DNA from: Halobacillus locisalis
GTDB taxonomy: Bacteria; Bacillota; Bacilli; Bacillales; Halobacillaceae
DNA length: 64,000 nucleotides
NCBI RefSeq assembly: GCF_013694105.1
Contig: NZ_JACEFG010000001.1
Coordinates: forward strand, 1,054,001-1,118,000
Direction: 5' to 3'
Within the stretch, counting starts at the first letter, position 1. Each line of letters opens with the position of its first letter. This document shows positions 19,154-27,498 of this stretch, piece after piece. The position numbers were made by a program, and so were the translations under genes. The notes under the pieces are model-generated. The model saw only the letters and a program-made list of their open reading frames with translations, searched no databases and had not been told where the DNA came from.

Positions 19154-19903
19154 ATGAAAATGACTAACGATACAGTACTCATCACAGGAGCGAGCAATGG
19201 CATTGGTTACGGACTAGCCTTAGCTTATGCAGAAAGCGGTGCAACTGTGCTCGCTTGCGATAAAGATCAGGATGGAGGCGAACAACTAACTAAAGAGATA
19301 CATGATATGGGTGGACGCTGCTTTTTCCATTATTGCGATGTTGCCAACCCCTCTTCTATAAAGCGATTGTTTCAATGGATCGCTGACCATAACCACTCCT
19401 TTACCATATTGATCAACAATGCGGGAACAAGTGAGTTTACAAACCTATTTGAGATGGACGTAGAGAATTGGGATCTCATTATGAATACGAATTTGCGAAG
19501 TGCCTTTTTATTTTCCAAACAGGCAGGTGCGGTTTGGAAAGAAAATAATCAAAAAGGAAGAATCATTAATATCGCATCCACGCGCGCCTTCATGTCTGAA
19601 CCGAATTCTGAGGGATATGCTGCGAGCAAAGGAGGCATGATCGCCCTTACACACGCTATGGCAACCTCCTTATCCCCATATTCGATTCGTGTCAACTCCA
19701 TAAGTCCTGGATGGATTCACACTGGAGACCACGACAAATTGAGAGAGGTTGACCACCAACAACATTTGTCTAACCGCGTCGGTCACGCGAATGACGTCGT
19801 AAAAGCCGCTTTCTTCTTATCAGATAAAGATAACGACTTTGTTACAGGCGAAAACATCACAGTCGATGGCGGTATGACTAGAAAGATGATTTATGAACAC
19901 TAA
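19154..19903 (+). CDS. Short-chain dehydrogenase/reductase
   Basis: 249-residue classical SDR: TGASNGIG cofactor motif near residue 11, NNAG near 90, and catalytic S-Y-K with YAASKGG near 155. ENITVDGG at the end is typical of the FabG-like group. Substrate unknown. AGGAGG precedes the ATG. Divergent from the HD gene. Confidence 0.9.
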   Translation: MKMTNDTVLITGASNGIGYGLALAYAESGATVLACDKDQDGGEQLTKEIHDMGGRCFFHYCDVANPSSIKRLFQWIADHNHSFTILINNAGTSEFTNLFEMDVENWDLIMNTNLRSAFLFSKQAGAVWKENNQKGRIINIASTRAFMSEPNSEGYAASKGGMIALTHAMATSLSPYSIRVNSISPGWIHTGDHDKLREVDHQQHLSNRVGHANDVVKAAFFLSDKDNDFVTGENITVDGGMTRKMIYEH

Positions 19904-19921
19904 GAAACTTGAGCTTCATCG

Positions 19922-19947
19922 GTTTAGTACAACTTTTGTAAGGGTAA
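19922..19947 (+). promoter_or_regulatory. Sigma-B-like promoter of the HPr-like gene
   Basis: GTTTAG, 14 bases, GGGTAA. Position is about 40 bases before the TTG start of the downstream gene. Confidence 0.6.
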
Positions 19948-19989
19948 CAGTATTGTAATAAAACATTAAATAATTTGGAGGTGATGATT

Positions 19990-20322
19990 TTGAAAGAGCT
20001 GTACTCGTATCAAATTCAATTCCACCAGCCATTGACAACCAAGCAGGTTATGAAAATGCACAAATTGATCAGCGCTAATAATCATCAAATGTACTTACAT
20101 CAAGGGCAGCTTATCGCGGATGCTGGTCATCTACCAAAGCTTATGTCATTCTTTCTATTCATGGACATGGACCAGCCCATAATACTTATTATTGACGGGG
20201 AGAACGTTGAAGTATCATACAATGAATTAGAGAAATGTTGGGAAGAACACATCGCTAATACAAGTTGTCGAAAGAAATACACTGAGTCTATGATGAACGC
20301 GAATACTTCTATCATCGTATAA
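19990..20322 (+). CDS. HPr-like protein lacking the phosphorylatable His motif
   Basis: About 110 residues. The first 75 residues resemble the HPr fold in pattern (strand, helix with TTKQVMKMHKLI, strand MYLHQGQLIADA, then hydrophobic helix and PIILIIDGENVE). The HARP active-site loop of true HPr is replaced by LTTK, so phosphotransfer is unlikely. The assignment is by pattern only. A TTG start seven bases after GGAGG is chosen over the overlapping upstream codons. A sigma-B-like promoter precedes it and a small membrane protein gene follows. Confidence 0.55.
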   Translation: MKELYSYQIQFHQPLTTKQVMKMHKLISANNHQMYLHQGQLIADAGHLPKLMSFFLFMDMDQPIILIIDGENVEVSYNELEKCWEEHIANTSCRKKYTESMMNANTSIIV

Positions 20323-20346
20323 CTTTTGTATAGGAGAGTGAATGAA

Positions 20347-20502
20347 ATGAAAGAAGACCGTGATGTTGAAATTGAACATAAGGAAAAGAAAACAGATAAT
20401 AGTAAGGTCGGAGTAGCTGCTATAAAGTACATCACTTATTTAATTATTTTCTTCGGAATTTTATGGTTCCTCATTAATTATGTGTTCGGCCGCCTTCTTT
20501 AA
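20347..20502 (+). CDS. Small membrane protein, 51 residues
   Basis: Charged head (MKEDRDVEIEHKEKK) followed by one membrane helix (about residues 28-47) ending FGRLL. GGAGAGTG precedes ATG 20347. It starts 24 bases after the HPr-like gene and is followed by a terminator, so the two form a likely stress-induced operon. Family unknown. Confidence 0.65.
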   Translation: MKEDRDVEIEHKEKKTDNSKVGVAAIKYITYLIIFFGILWFLINYVFGRLL

Positions 20503-20572
20503 TTGCCATTATATCTTCATACATGAAAACTTCTTTTACAGGAAAATTAAAAATAATCATTTCTATAATACT

Positions 20573-20614
20573 AAAGGTAGAAGACACCGCGAATGGTGAA
20601 CTTCTACCTTTTGT
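20573..20614 (+). terminator. Intrinsic terminator
   Basis: AAAGGTAGAAG/CTTCTACCTTT with an inner CACC/GGTG stem, followed by TTTTGTG. Confidence 0.8.
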
Positions 20615-20722
20615 GTTTGCATCTAATTTCATTACGCCTTTCAATATAAAATTGTTTTTCATTAAGTTTGATTTTAGATATAATAGTTATGAGAAAATTC
20701 TAAATTCAAGGAGTGATCTCAC

Positions 20723-21283
20723 ATGTATGATGTAGCTATTATAGGCGGAGGTCCGGCAGGTGCAAGCGCAGCCTTGTTCACATCTAAGGCGAATAAGAAA
20801 ACAATTTTATTTGATCACGGAAAGAGCATCACGTCCAAAGCATGGGTAGAGAATCATTATGGAGTCGACAGTATTAAAGGACCTGAACTTTTAAAAAAAG
20901 GCCAAGAACAAGCTGAGAAATTCGGTACTGAGATAGTAAATGATGAAGTAATGGAAATCAAGGATAGTGGAGGAGTATACACCCTTACAACAAGCGAATC
21001 TAGTTTCAATGCGGAACACATTATTTTCGCGACAGGAATGTCAGTGAAGTTAGCTGATCAATTCGGCCTTTCCATCAAAGATGGTATTGAGCCTCGTGTA
21101 TCCAAAATTATCGAAACGGATGCAAATGGTCACACAGATATGCCTAAAGTATGGGCTGCGGGCACCGTGGCCGGTGTTAGTGTACACACCATCATCACTT
21201 CAGGGGATGGCGCGAAAGTAGCCATACATGTTGTCAGTGAATTGAATGGAAAACGATACGTGGATCATGATATTCTCACTTAA
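20723..21283 (+). CDS. Compact thioredoxin reductase-like flavoprotein
   Basis: 186 residues: FAD motif GGGPAGASAA near residue 8, FATGM near residue 105 and VWAAGTVAGVSVHTI near the end. It is the FAD half of a TrxB-type enzyme without the NADPH domain or the CxxC pair. The gene is intact, with AAGGAG before the ATG and a normal C terminus, so it seems a genuine short family rather than a fragment. The electron donor is unknown. Confidence 0.75.
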   Translation: MYDVAIIGGGPAGASAALFTSKANKKTILFDHGKSITSKAWVENHYGVDSIKGPELLKKGQEQAEKFGTEIVNDEVMEIKDSGGVYTLTTSESSFNAEHIIFATGMSVKLADQFGLSIKDGIEPRVSKIIETDANGHTDMPKVWAAGTVAGVSVHTIITSGDGAKVAIHVVSELNGKRYVDHDILT

Positions 21284-21291
21284 CTTTGAGT

Positions 21292-21345
21292 CTATTTGGT
21301 TCTCCGATCAGAAACTTGTATGGAGAGCTCATATTCATTAAACAT
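21292..21345 (-). other. Possible 17-codon ORF or gene relic
   Basis: GAGGAGGGAAAG just before ATG 21345, product MFNEYELSIQVSDRRTK. The same frame reads open for about 30 codons upstream without a start, so this may be the tail of a decayed gene. Confidence 0.25.
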
Positions 21346-21443
21346 CCTCTTTCCCTCCTCTGTACCAACTACATTTATTGTAGCCTGGAACGACCCGCCA
21401 ACTGAACAGGCAAGGGAAGGAACTTTACTCAGTCTTTAGAATG

Positions 21444-21478
21444 AAAAAATCTCTTCCCTGATCGGGAAGAGATTTTTT
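21444..21478. terminator. Bidirectional terminator at the corA 3' end
   Basis: AAAAAATCTCTTCCC/GGGAAGAGATTTTTT with loop TGATC. It serves corA on the minus strand and the flavoprotein on the plus strand. Confidence 0.85.
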
Positions 21479-22427
21479 AATCAAACCAGCCTTTGTTTTT
21501 AAACCAGCGAAACATTCCGAAAGCAATCGCTAACATGATTACCCAAACAGCCAAGTAGCCAAAATCCCATGATAACTCAGGCATATGCTGAAAATTCATC
21601 CCATAAATACCAACAATAAATGTAAGTGGCATGAATATAACTGAAATCACCGTCAGGATCTGCATTGTCCGATTGGTTTGATGAGAGTTTAAAGATAAAT
21701 AACTATCTCTAATATCTTGGGTCATCTCTCTATTCGATGCGATGATATCTGCTACTTTGATTAGATGATCGTGGATATCCATAAAATACTCCCTACGATC
21801 ACGAACCCCGTCCAAATGGTGAGTATTCAATACACGATATAGCAGATCACGCATCGGATGAACGGTCTGCCTCAACGTCAGAAGTTCACCCCGGCGATCA
21901 AACAGTTCATCCAATAAGCGTTCCATTGATAGGTTTTTCGTATTATCTTCGATTTCGTTAATATGATCTTCAATTCTGTACACAATGGGAAAATAATTGT
22001 CTACTACTTTATCCAAAATCTGATGCAAGATAAAGTATTCATCCACGTCCTCTTTCCCTTTGTGTTTCAGCAACATTTTCCTTGCCACATCAAACGCTTT
22101 TGCGGGCTTCTTATGAAAGGTAACAATGTAACATTCCCCTAGAAATATGTTTATTTCTTCCCTCTCCAGCGTTTGTGGATTTATAGAGTGAATGACGAAA
22201 AATGTGTGATCATCGTAATAATCGAGCTTCGGCCTTTGCAAATCATGAAGACAGTCTTCCACAGCAAGAGGATGAAAATGAAAGTAACTTTCTAATAATT
22301 CAACTTCTCCATCTGCTGGTGATTCAAAGTCTACCCAGTACCAGTCCCAATCCCTCTCAGAAAGTTGTTTAAGGGATAAATCATCCCGTAGTCCTTCGTC
22401 CTTCGAAAACGCAGCGATTTTTATCAT
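21477..22427 (-). CDS. corA: CorA-type magnesium transporter
   Basis: 316 residues: a large soluble N-terminal domain, then two C-terminal membrane helices with the YGMNF selectivity motif between them near residue 277. It forms a pentameric Mg2+/Co2+ channel in the membrane. A sigma-B-like promoter lies upstream. Monocistronic. Confidence 0.93.
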   Translation of the reverse strand: MIKIAAFSKDEGLRDDLSLKQLSERDWDWYWVDFESPADGEVELLESYFHFHPLAVEDCLHDLQRPKLDYYDDHTFFVIHSINPQTLEREEINIFLGECYIVTFHKKPAKAFDVARKMLLKHKGKEDVDEYFILHQILDKVVDNYFPIVYRIEDHINEIEDNTKNLSMERLLDELFDRRGELLTLRQTVHPMRDLLYRVLNTHHLDGVRDRREYFMDIHDHLIKVADIIASNREMTQDIRDSYLSLNSHQTNRTMQILTVISVIFMPLTFIVGIYGMNFQHMPELSWDFGYLAVWVIMLAIAFGMFRWFKNKGWFD

Positions 22428-22463
22428 ATCATCATCCTTTATATGTAACCTTCCTTCTCATTT

Positions 22464-22489
22464 ATACCCACTCAAGGTAAGTTAAAAAC
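22464..22489 (-). promoter_or_regulatory. Sigma-B-like promoter of corA
   Basis: Minus strand GTTTTT, 14 bases, GGGTAT, ending 37 bases before the corA start. Perfect -10. Confidence 0.55.
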
Positions 22490-22539
22490 TCCCTGAATAT
22501 GATAGGATAAAGATAGAAATAATACGGAGGAGAATTAAT

Positions 22540-23136
22540 ATGCCTGAAACTACAACTCTACTGATCGGAAAAAGGATAAAGTTGCGAAGTATAGAAGACA
22601 AAGATATCTCCTCACTTTGGAAAATGATCTATAGTAGCGAAGAGCCAGAATGGAAAAAATGGGACGCTCCCTATTATCCGCTTGAACCACACACACTTGA
22701 AAGTTATCGAAGTCACGAATACGCAAGACAAGAGCGCCTAGCTGCTGGTGAGCCTGATTCTAGATTGATTATCGAAGTGAACGGGAAAATCATCGGTACA
22801 GTCACTTATTATTGGGAACACAAACCCTCTCTATGGCTCGAAGTGGGGATCGGAATATATGACCCCGATTATTGGAATGGCGGGTTTGGAAGTGAAGCAC
22901 TTAAGCTATGGATCGATCACCTATTTCAAGTATTACCTCTAGCACGGGTGGGACTTACAACATGGTCTAGAAATGAGCGCATGATGCGTGTTGCCGAGAA
23001 ACTTGGTATGAGGCTCGAAGGCAGATTGAGAAAGACAAGGATTTATCAAGGGGAGTATTATGATTCTATCCGGATGGGAATCTTACGAGAAGAGTGGAAT
23101 TCAAAACATAAAAAAATGCGATCCCCTATTATTTAG
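22540..23136 (+). CDS. GNAT family N-acetyltransferase
   Basis: 198 residues, RimJ/RimL-like. The acetyl-CoA site region DYWNGGFGSEALKLWIDH is near residues 107-124, followed by VAEKLGMRLEGRLRK. Such proteins acetylate protein N termini or small amines; the substrate is unknown. GGAGGAG precedes the ATG. Convergent with ppaC over a shared terminator. Confidence 0.9.
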   Translation: MPETTTLLIGKRIKLRSIEDKDISSLWKMIYSSEEPEWKKWDAPYYPLEPHTLESYRSHEYARQERLAAGEPDSRLIIEVNGKIIGTVTYYWEHKPSLWLEVGIGIYDPDYWNGGFGSEALKLWIDHLFQVLPLARVGLTTWSRNERMMRVAEKLGMRLEGRLRKTRIYQGEYYDSIRMGILREEWNSKHKKMRSPII

Positions 23137-23152
23137 GAGATCGCATTTTTTT
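23111..23152. terminator. Bidirectional terminator shared by GNAT and ppaC genes
   Basis: AAAAAATGCGATCCCC paired with GGAGATCGCATTTTTT. The plus-gene stop lies inside the loop side and the minus-gene stop at the 3' arm. Confidence 0.85.
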
Positions 23153-24080
23153 ACGCAAAAAGTTGGTTCAAAGGCGGAACTATTTGCTTCTTACGGGAAA
23201 CTACCCCTTCTAGAACGGCTTGATTCCCTTCAAGCTCGACACCAAATGCATCTATGACCGCTTGTTTTTCCTCACCAACTGCTATAACAGTCGAATCGTT
23301 TTCCAGAATATCAGTAACTACAAGCAGGAATAAGTCAAGACCCTTTTCGGAAACAACTTTGTCCATCGCACTCTCTAAATCACCCTTAAATGATAGCACG
23401 TCATCCGTGTCCACTGTGTTAACCTGCGCAATCTCTACCTTTTTGCTACCCATGTCGAACTCTTTTGCATCTAAAGAAATCAACTCTTCAGGTGACTTAC
23501 CACTAATGTCTGCACCTGCTTTTAACATGTCTAGCCCGTAAGCATGAGCATCTACGCCCGCAATTTCAGCTAACTCTTCAGCTGCCTGACGATCCTCATC
23601 CGTGCAAGTTGGGGATTTGAATAATAAGGAATCCGAAATAATTGCAGATAACATTAAACCAGCAATATCCTTAGGGATTTGCACACCTTTCTCTTTAAAC
23701 AATTTATTCAGGATGGTAGCCGTACATCCGACAGGTTCTGCACGATAGTAGAGAGGTCCTTCCGTTTCAAAATTGGCAATTCTGTGATGATCGATCACTT
23801 CCAACACTTGTACGTCATCAATATCGTCTACACTTTGCTGACGCTCGTTATGATCGACTAGAATCACTTGCTCCACTTCATTTGACACTTTTTCTACGAA
23901 TCGAGGAGCTTCTACCCCAAACTGCTCAAGCGCGAATTGCGTTTCTCCATTTACCTCGCCTAAACGTACTGCCTCCGTTTCCATACCAAGAGCTTGTTTT
24001 AAGTGAGAATAAACAATAGCGGAAGTAATCGTATCTGTATCTGGATTCTTATGTCCAAAAATGAATGTTTTACTCATCAT
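23151..24080 (-). CDS. ppaC: Manganese-dependent inorganic pyrophosphatase
   Basis: About 309 residues of the DHH family II pyrophosphatases: GHKNPDTD near the start, DHNE near residue 74, DHHRIA near 98, and the C-terminal SRKKQ substrate loop. Hydrolyses PPi to drive biosynthesis. Four ATG codons in a row begin the frame (24086-24075); spacing from AAAGG favours 24080 or 24077. Confidence 0.95.
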   Translation of the reverse strand: MMSKTFIFGHKNPDTDTITSAIVYSHLKQALGMETEAVRLGEVNGETQFALEQFGVEAPRFVEKVSNEVEQVILVDHNERQQSVDDIDDVQVLEVIDHHRIANFETEGPLYYRAEPVGCTATILNKLFKEKGVQIPKDIAGLMLSAIISDSLLFKSPTCTDEDRQAAEELAEIAGVDAHAYGLDMLKAGADISGKSPEELISLDAKEFDMGSKKVEIAQVNTVDTDDVLSFKGDLESAMDKVVSEKGLDLFLLVVTDILENDSTVIAVGEEKQAVIDAFGVELEGNQAVLEGVVSRKKQIVPPLNQLFA

Positions 24081-24254
24081 CATCATCCTTTCATATGAAG
24101 TTATGTAGCCGTTTCAATAGCTTTTACAGACACGATTATAATGGATAAATGGCGATACGTCCATTAATCCTGTTGGTAGAAGCTCAATTTTCCTCAAGAG
24201 ACGTAGATTCTACATACAAACTATCCAACAGAACATATCCTAGAATCACTTGAG

Positions 24255-24593
24255 CTACAACTCCAATAGAAGGATTCGTATAAAAAATAACGGGAGCAAG
24301 GATTCAACTTTCAACAAATAGGGAACGGCTATGACATAAAGCGACGGACCACCCAGAACCATTAACTTCCAAAGATGGACCTTGATTCTTCCGTCTCGCT
24401 TTAAAAGGCTCATCCACTTCGGAAGAACCAGCAGCATCCCGACCGGTATATAAAGCAATTGACTGATGACCACATAGGCATGGATTGAAATTGAATGTGT
24501 AACGTAAGGCTTTAACTCGAATTCGACGTAAGCAATGAGCCATAAGCATACAAATATTGCGATTACCTGAATGAAAAAAAGCTTATGTTGCAC
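24255..24593 (-). CDS. Small polytopic membrane protein, probably frameshifted
   Basis: 112 residues from GTG 24593 (AGGGG upstream) with about three hydrophobic segments; no family recognised. The reading ends in LFFIRILLLEL at a T6 run. One extra T there would continue into YTNPSIGVVAQVILGY and a further membrane helix, ending at 24184 (about 136 residues). The longer form looks more natural, so a single-base deletion in the homopolymer, a sequencing error or slippage is likely. Confidence 0.6.
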   Translation of the reverse strand: MQHKLFFIQVIAIFVCLWLIAYVEFELKPYVTHSISIHAYVVISQLLYIPVGMLLVLPKWMSLLKRDGRIKVHLWKLMVLGGPSLYVIAVPYLLKVESLLPLFFIRILLLEL

Positions 24594-24717
24594 TTTTTAC
24601 CCCTCCCTATTTATTAGTCTATGATTTTATTTTTTCGATTTTCCTGCAATTAAGAGGTTTATTATCACAAAATTCGGGAAATATTCAAAAAGATATTTGA
24701 GATTTACCTACATCTTA

Positions 24718-24734
24718 TGTTAGTATTCCTTACA
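24718..24734 (+). promoter_or_regulatory. TnrA/GlnR-like operator before glnA
   Basis: TGTTAGTATTCCTTACA matches the TnrA/GlnR box TGTNANAWWWTMTNACA at all but two positions, with both outer TGT/ACA arms intact. It lies about 80 bases before the glutamine synthetase start. Confidence 0.65.
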
Positions 24735-24811
24735 TAGGGTTGAACAAGAGGAAAGATTCCAAGCTTTTTGGATGATATCACTCAAATAATACATTAAAGA
24801 GAGGGTCATGT

Positions 24812-26122
24812 ATGACACACACTAAAGAAACAATCAAACAACAAGTTGAAGAAAACAAAGTTGAATTTATTGTACTAGAGTTCACAGATATGCTTGGGGA
24901 TACCAAAAATGTAGAGTTACCTATTGAAGAGTTGGATATGGTACTTAACAATGAAGCAATGTTTGACAGTTCTTCTATTTCCGGGTTTTCTGCCATCCAA
25001 GAAAGTGATATGTATCTTGTTCCAGATTTGGATACATTCTTGATTCTTCCATCAATGGTCGATGAAGACCGCAGTGCTCGATTTATTTGTGACATCTACA
25101 AGCCAGACGGAACTCCATTCGAGGGAGACCCTCGTTATATACTTAAACGTGCCATGCAAGACGCAGAAGAAATGGGCTATACAGTAAATGTTGGTCCTGA
25201 GCCTGAATTCTTCCTATTCAAATTAGATAAAGAGGGCTATCCTGTACGCCAAATGAATGACCGCGGAGGATACTTTGATGCTTCTCCAAAAGACAAAGGG
25301 GATAAAGTGCGTCGTGATATCGTCCGTACATTGAAGAATTACGGATTCGAAATGGAAGCGTCCCACCATGAAGTTGCTATGGGGCAGCATGAGATTAACT
25401 TCCGCTTCGATAACATGCTGAAAACAGCTGATAATATCCAAACGTTTAAGAATGTAGTAAAAGATATTGCGACGAATCACGAGTACCACGCAACCTTCAT
25501 GCCAAAACCAATTGCCGGAGAGAACGGATCAGGCATGCACTGCCACTTATCCCTGTTCCAAAATGGCGATAGTGCCTTCTATGACGAAGATGCTGATGAT
25601 GGTGTTTCTAAAACTATGAAACAATTTATCGCTGGTATCCTTCACCATGCAAGCGGTATTGCGGCGATCACGAACCCGAACGTCAACTCTTACAAGCGTC
25701 TAGTTCCTGGTTATGAAGCTCCCGTAAGTGTTGCTTGGTCTCACTCTAACCGTAGTTGTATGATTCGCGTTCCTACAACTCGTGGAAAAGGAACTCGATT
25801 CGAAGTACGTAACCCAGATCCTACAGCAAACCCTTATCTTACCCTTGCTGTTCTTATTCAAGCAGGCCTTGAAGGGATCCGTAACGGCCTAGATGCAGGT
25901 AAAGCTGAAAGCCGTAACTTGTATGAAGTAACAGATGATAGCGTACCTACTCTGCCAACTAACTTAAAAGAAGCAATCAATGCGTTGAAGAAAGACACAG
26001 TCCTTCTAAATGCTCTTGGTGACCACACTTCTGAACAGTACATCAGTGCTAAAGAAGTAGAATGGACAGAGTATTCCTTGATTGTAAGCAAATGGGAAGT
26101 TGACAAATATATGAACAAGTAA
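24812..26122 (+). CDS. glnA: Type I glutamine synthetase
   Basis: 436 residues. Gln from Glu, ammonia and ATP. Visible motifs: metal-site GPEPEFFLF near residue 130, HHEVAMGQHEIN near 187, NGSGMHCH near 240, NPNVNSYKRLVPGYEAP near 292 and NRSCMIRVP near 313. No Tyr adenylylation motif (GSI-alpha type). The N-terminal region is close to but not identical with the B. subtilis enzyme and no glnR gene is adjacent, so it may be a second copy. Upstream TnrA/GlnR box suggests nitrogen control. Confidence 0.95.
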   Translation: MTHTKETIKQQVEENKVEFIVLEFTDMLGDTKNVELPIEELDMVLNNEAMFDSSSISGFSAIQESDMYLVPDLDTFLILPSMVDEDRSARFICDIYKPDGTPFEGDPRYILKRAMQDAEEMGYTVNVGPEPEFFLFKLDKEGYPVRQMNDRGGYFDASPKDKGDKVRRDIVRTLKNYGFEMEASHHEVAMGQHEINFRFDNMLKTADNIQTFKNVVKDIATNHEYHATFMPKPIAGENGSGMHCHLSLFQNGDSAFYDEDADDGVSKTMKQFIAGILHHASGIAAITNPNVNSYKRLVPGYEAPVSVAWSHSNRSCMIRVPTTRGKGTRFEVRNPDPTANPYLTLAVLIQAGLEGIRNGLDAGKAESRNLYEVTDDSVPTLPTNLKEAINALKKDTVLLNALGDHTSEQYISAKEVEWTEYSLIVSKWEVDKYMNK

Positions 26123-26127
26123 GACAA

Positions 26128-26166
26128 AAACCGAGCGTCCTTTCAGGGGTGCTCGGTTTCTTTTTG
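26128..26166 (+). terminator. Terminator of glnA
   Basis: AAACCGAGC/GCTCGGTTT (26128-26136 and 26151-26159) followed by CTTTTTG. Confidence 0.8.
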
Positions 26167-26261
26167 CACTTCTCGACCCTATTCATCTTTCATTCAAGTG
26201 AGAGGTCCATTCAACCATTCAGCAGTCCAAACACTTAAAGAATTAAATAGAATCTTTCGAC

Positions 26262-26293
26262 AAAAAGAACCGGAGGCAAATGCTCCGGTTCTT
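26262..26293 (-). terminator. Terminator of the rsgA-like gene
   Basis: AAGAACCGGAG/CTCCGGTTCTT with T5 on the minus strand, immediately after the stop at 26299. Confidence 0.8.
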
Positions 26294-26298
26294 CTTCA

Positions 26299-27324
26299 CT
26301 AGATTTTATTCGGACCATGCAACATTCTGTTTGTACGATGGCTCCCATACTTTTCTTTTAACTCGAGTCGTTTCAGTTCTCGCTTTAATTTATGATAATT
26401 GATGAGTCTAGCATCATCTAACTCTCCATCATCAATTGCCCTTAGAACTTCACATTGAGGCTCATTTGAATGCGAGCAGTCTCTAAATTTACAATGGTGA
26501 CTGTAAGCCTCTATATCTTCGAAGGTCTGATCTATCGTGTCTGAATCCCCCCACAATTGGAGTTCACGCATACCTGGCGTGTCAATCATGAACGCACCAT
26601 TCGATAGAGTGAACAACTCTCGATGGGTCGTTGTATGACGTCCTCGATCGTCTTTCGAACGAGCATCTTTAGTATCTTGAACCTCTGCATTCAACATGTG
26701 GTTGATCAAGGTGGACTTCCCTACTCCTGAAGACCCGATCAGCGTAATCGTTTCACCAGATACACATTCTTTCATGATGTCTGCCATACCTTCACCTGTA
26801 AGATTATTCGTCGCATATACCGGTACACCCGGTGCTACCCTTTCTACTTCACCAATTCTTCCAGTTACATCTTCGCACAAATCCTTTTTTGTACAAATGA
26901 TGACCGGCCTAGCGCAACTTTCATAAACTTGATGAACATATCGCTCGATTCGACGAACATTGAACTCCTTCGTTAAAGCCGTGACAATGAACACGACATC
27001 TACATTCGAAACCATCACTTGTTCATCTGTCGTTGTTCCAGCTTTTTTTCTGGAAAGTAACGTTCGTCTATTCAAAACACGTTGAATGATTACACAAGCA
27101 CGACCATCGCCCACATAAACTACCCAGTCACCTACGGCCGGGTAGTCTCTCGCCTCTGTCAATTCGTGATGAAAGCGACCAGAAAGGCGGCCCTCTAATG
27201 TGCCGTTCATAGTTAATAGCGTATAAATACCATGAGCACCTAAGAGAACCCTCCCTAACTGTTCGTTTTCTTTACATTGATTGACAAAGAAATTATTAGG
27301 CTTTACTTCTTCTACACGTTGCAT
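26299..27324 (-). CDS. rsgA: RsgA-family ribosome-associated GTPase
   Basis: 341 residues with circularly permuted GTPase order: TKKD (G4) near residue 148, then GSSGVGKST (G1) near 205 and DTPGMRE (G3) near 255, followed by a Cys/His zinc site (CKFRDCSHSNEPQC). RsgA matures the 30S subunit. The usual Bacillus rsgA sits in a prkC/rpe cluster; this copy stands alone, so it is probably a paralogue. Its ribosome site AGGAGGA is sequestered by an upstream hairpin behind a 23-codon leader ORF. Confidence 0.9.
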   Translation of the reverse strand: MQRVEEVKPNNFFVNQCKENEQLGRVLLGAHGIYTLLTMNGTLEGRLSGRFHHELTEARDYPAVGDWVVYVGDGRACVIIQRVLNRRTLLSRKKAGTTTDEQVMVSNVDVVFIVTALTKEFNVRRIERYVHQVYESCARPVIICTKKDLCEDVTGRIGEVERVAPGVPVYATNNLTGEGMADIMKECVSGETITLIGSSGVGKSTLINHMLNAEVQDTKDARSKDDRGRHTTTHRELFTLSNGAFMIDTPGMRELQLWGDSDTIDQTFEDIEAYSHHCKFRDCSHSNEPQCEVLRAIDDGELDDARLINYHKLKRELKRLELKEKYGSHRTNRMLHGPNKI

Positions 27325-27329
27325 GGAAT

Positions 27330-27376
27330 TCCTCCTAGTCGTTCAGGAGGACGTTAAGAGTTCATGCGCCCTCCCG
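27330..27376 (-). promoter_or_regulatory. Apparent translational attenuator of rsgA
   Basis: Three short segments on the minus strand: (1) CGGGAGG 27376-27370, (2) TCCTCCTG 27351-27344, (3) AGGAGGA 27336-27330. Segments 2 and 3 pair over 7 bp and hide the rsgA ribosome site. Segments 1 and 2 pair over 7 bp (one G-U) and would free it. The leader ORF stop falls between 1 and 2. This is the layout of cat/erm-type translational attenuation. Confidence 0.6.
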
Positions 27377-27425
27377 ATAATTGATTTTGTTTGTTTTGAG
27401 AGAAAAGCATTTTTTTATTTGACAT
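27354..27425 (-). CDS. 23-residue leader peptide of rsgA
   Basis: ATG 27425 to TAA 27354, product starting MSNKKMLFSQ and ending GGRMNS. AGGAG lies ten bases upstream. A ribosome at its stop codon would cover the anti-ribosome-site segment at 27344-27351. An internal GGGAGGG followed by ATG AAC TCT TAA could act as a separate minimal ORF. Confidence 0.5.
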   Translation of the reverse strand: MSNKKMLFSQNKQNQLSGGRMNS

Positions 27426-27457
27426 AAAACATCAACTCCTAACGTTTAGTTCGTTCT

Positions 27458-27466
27458 ATTATATCA
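27458..27466 (-). promoter_or_regulatory. Extended -10 promoter of the rsgA leader
   Basis: TGATATAAT on the minus strand, about 30 bases before the leader ATG; places the transcript start near 27450. Confidence 0.55.
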
Positions 27467-27498
27467 AATCAAACAAGAAAATGTAGGAAATCCATAAT

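Noticed and set aside
24304-24549. Minus ORF of 81 codons inside the 24255-24593 gene
   Set aside because: Lies within a hydrophobic gene in another frame, with no ribosome site.
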